A stretch of 64,000 nucleotides of DNA, taken from the NCBI RefSeq assembly GCF_001563265.1, contig NZ_CP005083.1, positions 4,033,001 to 4,097,000 of the forward strand, written 5' to 3'. The notes beneath the pieces are model-generated. The model was given only the letters and a program-made list of their open reading frames with translations. It was not told the DNA's origin and searched no databases. A program made the translations under genes and the position numbers. Below, one piece after another: positions 62,539-64,000 of the stretch (position 1 is its first letter; every line of letters starts with the position of its first letter). Source of the DNA: Sphingobium sp. TKS. GTDB lineage: Bacteria; Pseudomonadota; Alphaproteobacteria; Sphingomonadales; Sphingomonadaceae.

Positions 62539-63990
62539 ATGGCTGACAATCCAATGCTGAAATTCGTGGGAACGGGCCAAGCCTATCCCGAGAAGCGTTC
62601 GGCCGACGATCGCGCCGACGACTTCCTCGAAATCAGTCGCAGCTTCATCTTGGACAAGGCGGAAGAACAGGCGTCGCGCTGCTCGCAATGCGGCGTGCCC
62701 TATTGCTCGACCCATTGCCCGCTGCACAACCATATCCCCGACTGGCTGCGCCTGACAGCCGAGGGGCGGTTGCGCGAGGCCTATGAGCTGTCGAACCTGA
62801 CCAGCACCATGCCGGAAATCTGCGGCCGCATCTGCCCGCAGGATCGCCTGTGCGAAGGCAATTGCGTCATTGAATTTTCGGGCCACGGTTCCGTCACCAT
62901 CGGCTCGGTGGAAAAGTTCATCACCGACACCGCCTGGAAGGAAGGCTGGGTCGAACCGCTGGCGCCAGGCGCAGCGACCGGCCAGTCGGTCGGCGTCATC
63001 GGCGCGGGTCCGGCGGGGCTGACCACAGCGGAATATCTGCGGGTCGCGGGCTATGAAGTGCATGTCTACGACCGTCATGATCGCGCAGGCGGCCTGCTGA
63101 CCTATGGCATCCCCGGCTTCAAGCTGGAGAAGGACGTCGTCATGCGCCGCATCCAGCGCCTCAAGGACGGCGGCATCACCTTCCATGAAAGCTTCGAGGT
63201 CGGCCGCGACGCTACGATGGAGGAACTGCGCAGCCGCCACGATGCGGTGCTGATCGCCACCGGCGTCTACAAGCCCCGCGACATCAAGGCGCCGGGCGTC
63301 GGCGCGCCGGGCGTGGTCAAGGCGCTCGACTTCCTGATCGCCTCCAACAAGGCCGGTTTCGGTGACGCCGTGCCGGAGCATGAGGATGGCTCGCTGCACG
63401 CCAATGGCAAGAAGGTCGTCGTCATCGGCGGCGGCGACACGGCGATGGACTGTGTCCGCACCGCCGTCCGTCAGGGCGCGACTTCGGTCAAGTGCCTCTA
63501 CCGCCGCGACCGCGACAATATGCCCGGCTCGCAGCGCGAAGTCGCCAATGCCGAGGAAGAGGGCGTGGAGTTCGTCTGGCTCTCCGCCCCCATCGCCTTC
63601 GAAGGCACGGAGCATGTCACCGGCGTCAAGGTCACCAAGATGCGCCTCGGCCAGCCCGACGCATCGGGCCGCCGCGCGCCGGAAGCCGATCCGGGCACGG
63701 AGCACACGCTGGAGGCCGATCTCGTGATCAAGGCGCTGGGCTATGATCCGGAAGAACTGCCCAAGCTGTTCGGCGCGGAGGATCTGTCGGTCACCCGCTG
63801 GGGCACGCTGCGCGTCGATCACAAAACGATGATGACCAGCATGGACGGCGTGTTCGCCGCTGGCGACATCGTGCGCGGCGCTTCGCTGGTGGTCTGGGCG
63901 ATCCGCGACGGCCGCGACGTGACCGAGCATATGCACCGCTATCTCAAGGCAAAGGCCAAGGCCTCTGCCGGGGAAAGGCAAGCCGCTTAA
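62539..63990 (+). CDS. gltD: Glutamate synthase small subunit
   Basis: 483 residues. The N-terminal Fe-S domain has CSQCGVPYCSTHCPLHN and CGRICPQDRLCEGNC. An FAD motif GVIGAGPAGLTTAEYL and an NADPH motif VVVIGGGDTAMDC follow, and GVFAAGDIVRGASLVVWAI near the end. It feeds electrons from NADPH to GltB for glutamate synthesis. gltB is not before it and may lie to the right of the window. AGGGA precedes the ATG. Confidence 0.94.
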   Translation: MADNPMLKFVGTGQAYPEKRSADDRADDFLEISRSFILDKAEEQASRCSQCGVPYCSTHCPLHNHIPDWLRLTAEGRLREAYELSNLTSTMPEICGRICPQDRLCEGNCVIEFSGHGSVTIGSVEKFITDTAWKEGWVEPLAPGAATGQSVGVIGAGPAGLTTAEYLRVAGYEVHVYDRHDRAGGLLTYGIPGFKLEKDVVMRRIQRLKDGGITFHESFEVGRDATMEELRSRHDAVLIATGVYKPRDIKAPGVGAPGVVKALDFLIASNKAGFGDAVPEHEDGSLHANGKKVVVIGGGDTAMDCVRTAVRQGATSVKCLYRRDRDNMPGSQREVANAEEEGVEFVWLSAPIAFEGTEHVTGVKVTKMRLGQPDASGRRAPEADPGTEHTLEADLVIKALGYDPEELPKLFGAEDLSVTRWGTLRVDHKTMMTSMDGVFAAGDIVRGASLVVWAIRDGRDVTEHMHRYLKAKAKASAGERQAA

Positions 63991-64000
63991 GCCATTTCAG

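Overview
The window is GC-rich, densely coded chromosomal DNA of a sphingomonad (Sphingomonadaceae, most like Sphingobium or a close relative). The evidence is the alphaproteobacterial gene order (rne facing an amidase, PBP1A, prfB block; nadD-rsfS-rlmH-envC-like block; an Rrf2-led suf operon), an FzlA-type GST-like division protein, a bacterial Cdc48-type ATPase, many sphingomonad-style intergenic hairpins, and a complete IS6100. No rRNA, tRNA, CRISPR array, prophage or plasmid backbone is visible. Nearly everything is core genome. The accessory signals are IS6100, a DUF559 cassette in the suf operon and the dispersed palindromic repeats.

Layout: 0-7.5 kb holds the 3' end of egtD, a DUF1176 protein, a nucleoside transporter, typA and a divergent telA/xpaC-like pair. 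7.5-16.4 kb is the cell-wall and RNA-turnover block: PilZ, a lipoprotein methyltransferase, prfB, PBP1A and amidase on the minus strand, facing rne on the plus strand across a 516-base leader. 16.5-20.2 kb has a P450 overlapping a serine-hydrolase-like membrane protein, a small phospholipase-A2-like protein and kdsA. 20.3-25 kb has proA, a PmtA-like methyltransferase and a Cdc48-type AAA+ ATPase, with a probable small RNA upstream of the latter. 25.2-36.5 kb is metabolism and signalling: LysR regulator, diguanylate cyclase, FzlA, acetyl-CoA synthetase, cytochrome b561, a UbiH-type hydroxylase, ilvE, threonine aldolase, a DMT exporter and an SDR.

36.5-43 kb is the suf operon, transcribed right to left: Rrf2 regulator, sufB, DUF559, unknown protein, sufC, sufD, sufS, sufT-like, sufA. 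Most genes overlap by 1-4 bases. A perfect 8+8 palindrome in front of the regulator is a good candidate for the iron-sulfur-sensing operator. sufE lies apart at 47.7 kb. 43-47.7 kb holds an AraC regulator, pyrD, ggt and a lipoprotein.

48.2-51.4 kb is the phage-shock (psp) operon, severed from its promoter. IS6100 ends 3 bases before the pspA start codon, with no regulator or promoter left between, and a headless aminotransferase gene lies on the other side. The lack of a target duplication indicates an IS-mediated deletion or rearrangement. 51.3-54.7 kb has an SDR, a chloroperoxidase-like hydrolase and a divergent GlxA-type regulator sharing an operator-like inverted repeat. 54.8-64 kb has rmuC, nadD-rsfS-rlmH-envC-like, a yybP-ykoY-type manganese riboswitch in front of a TMEM165/UPF0016 manganese exporter, an NDUFA9-like SDR, uppP and gltD.
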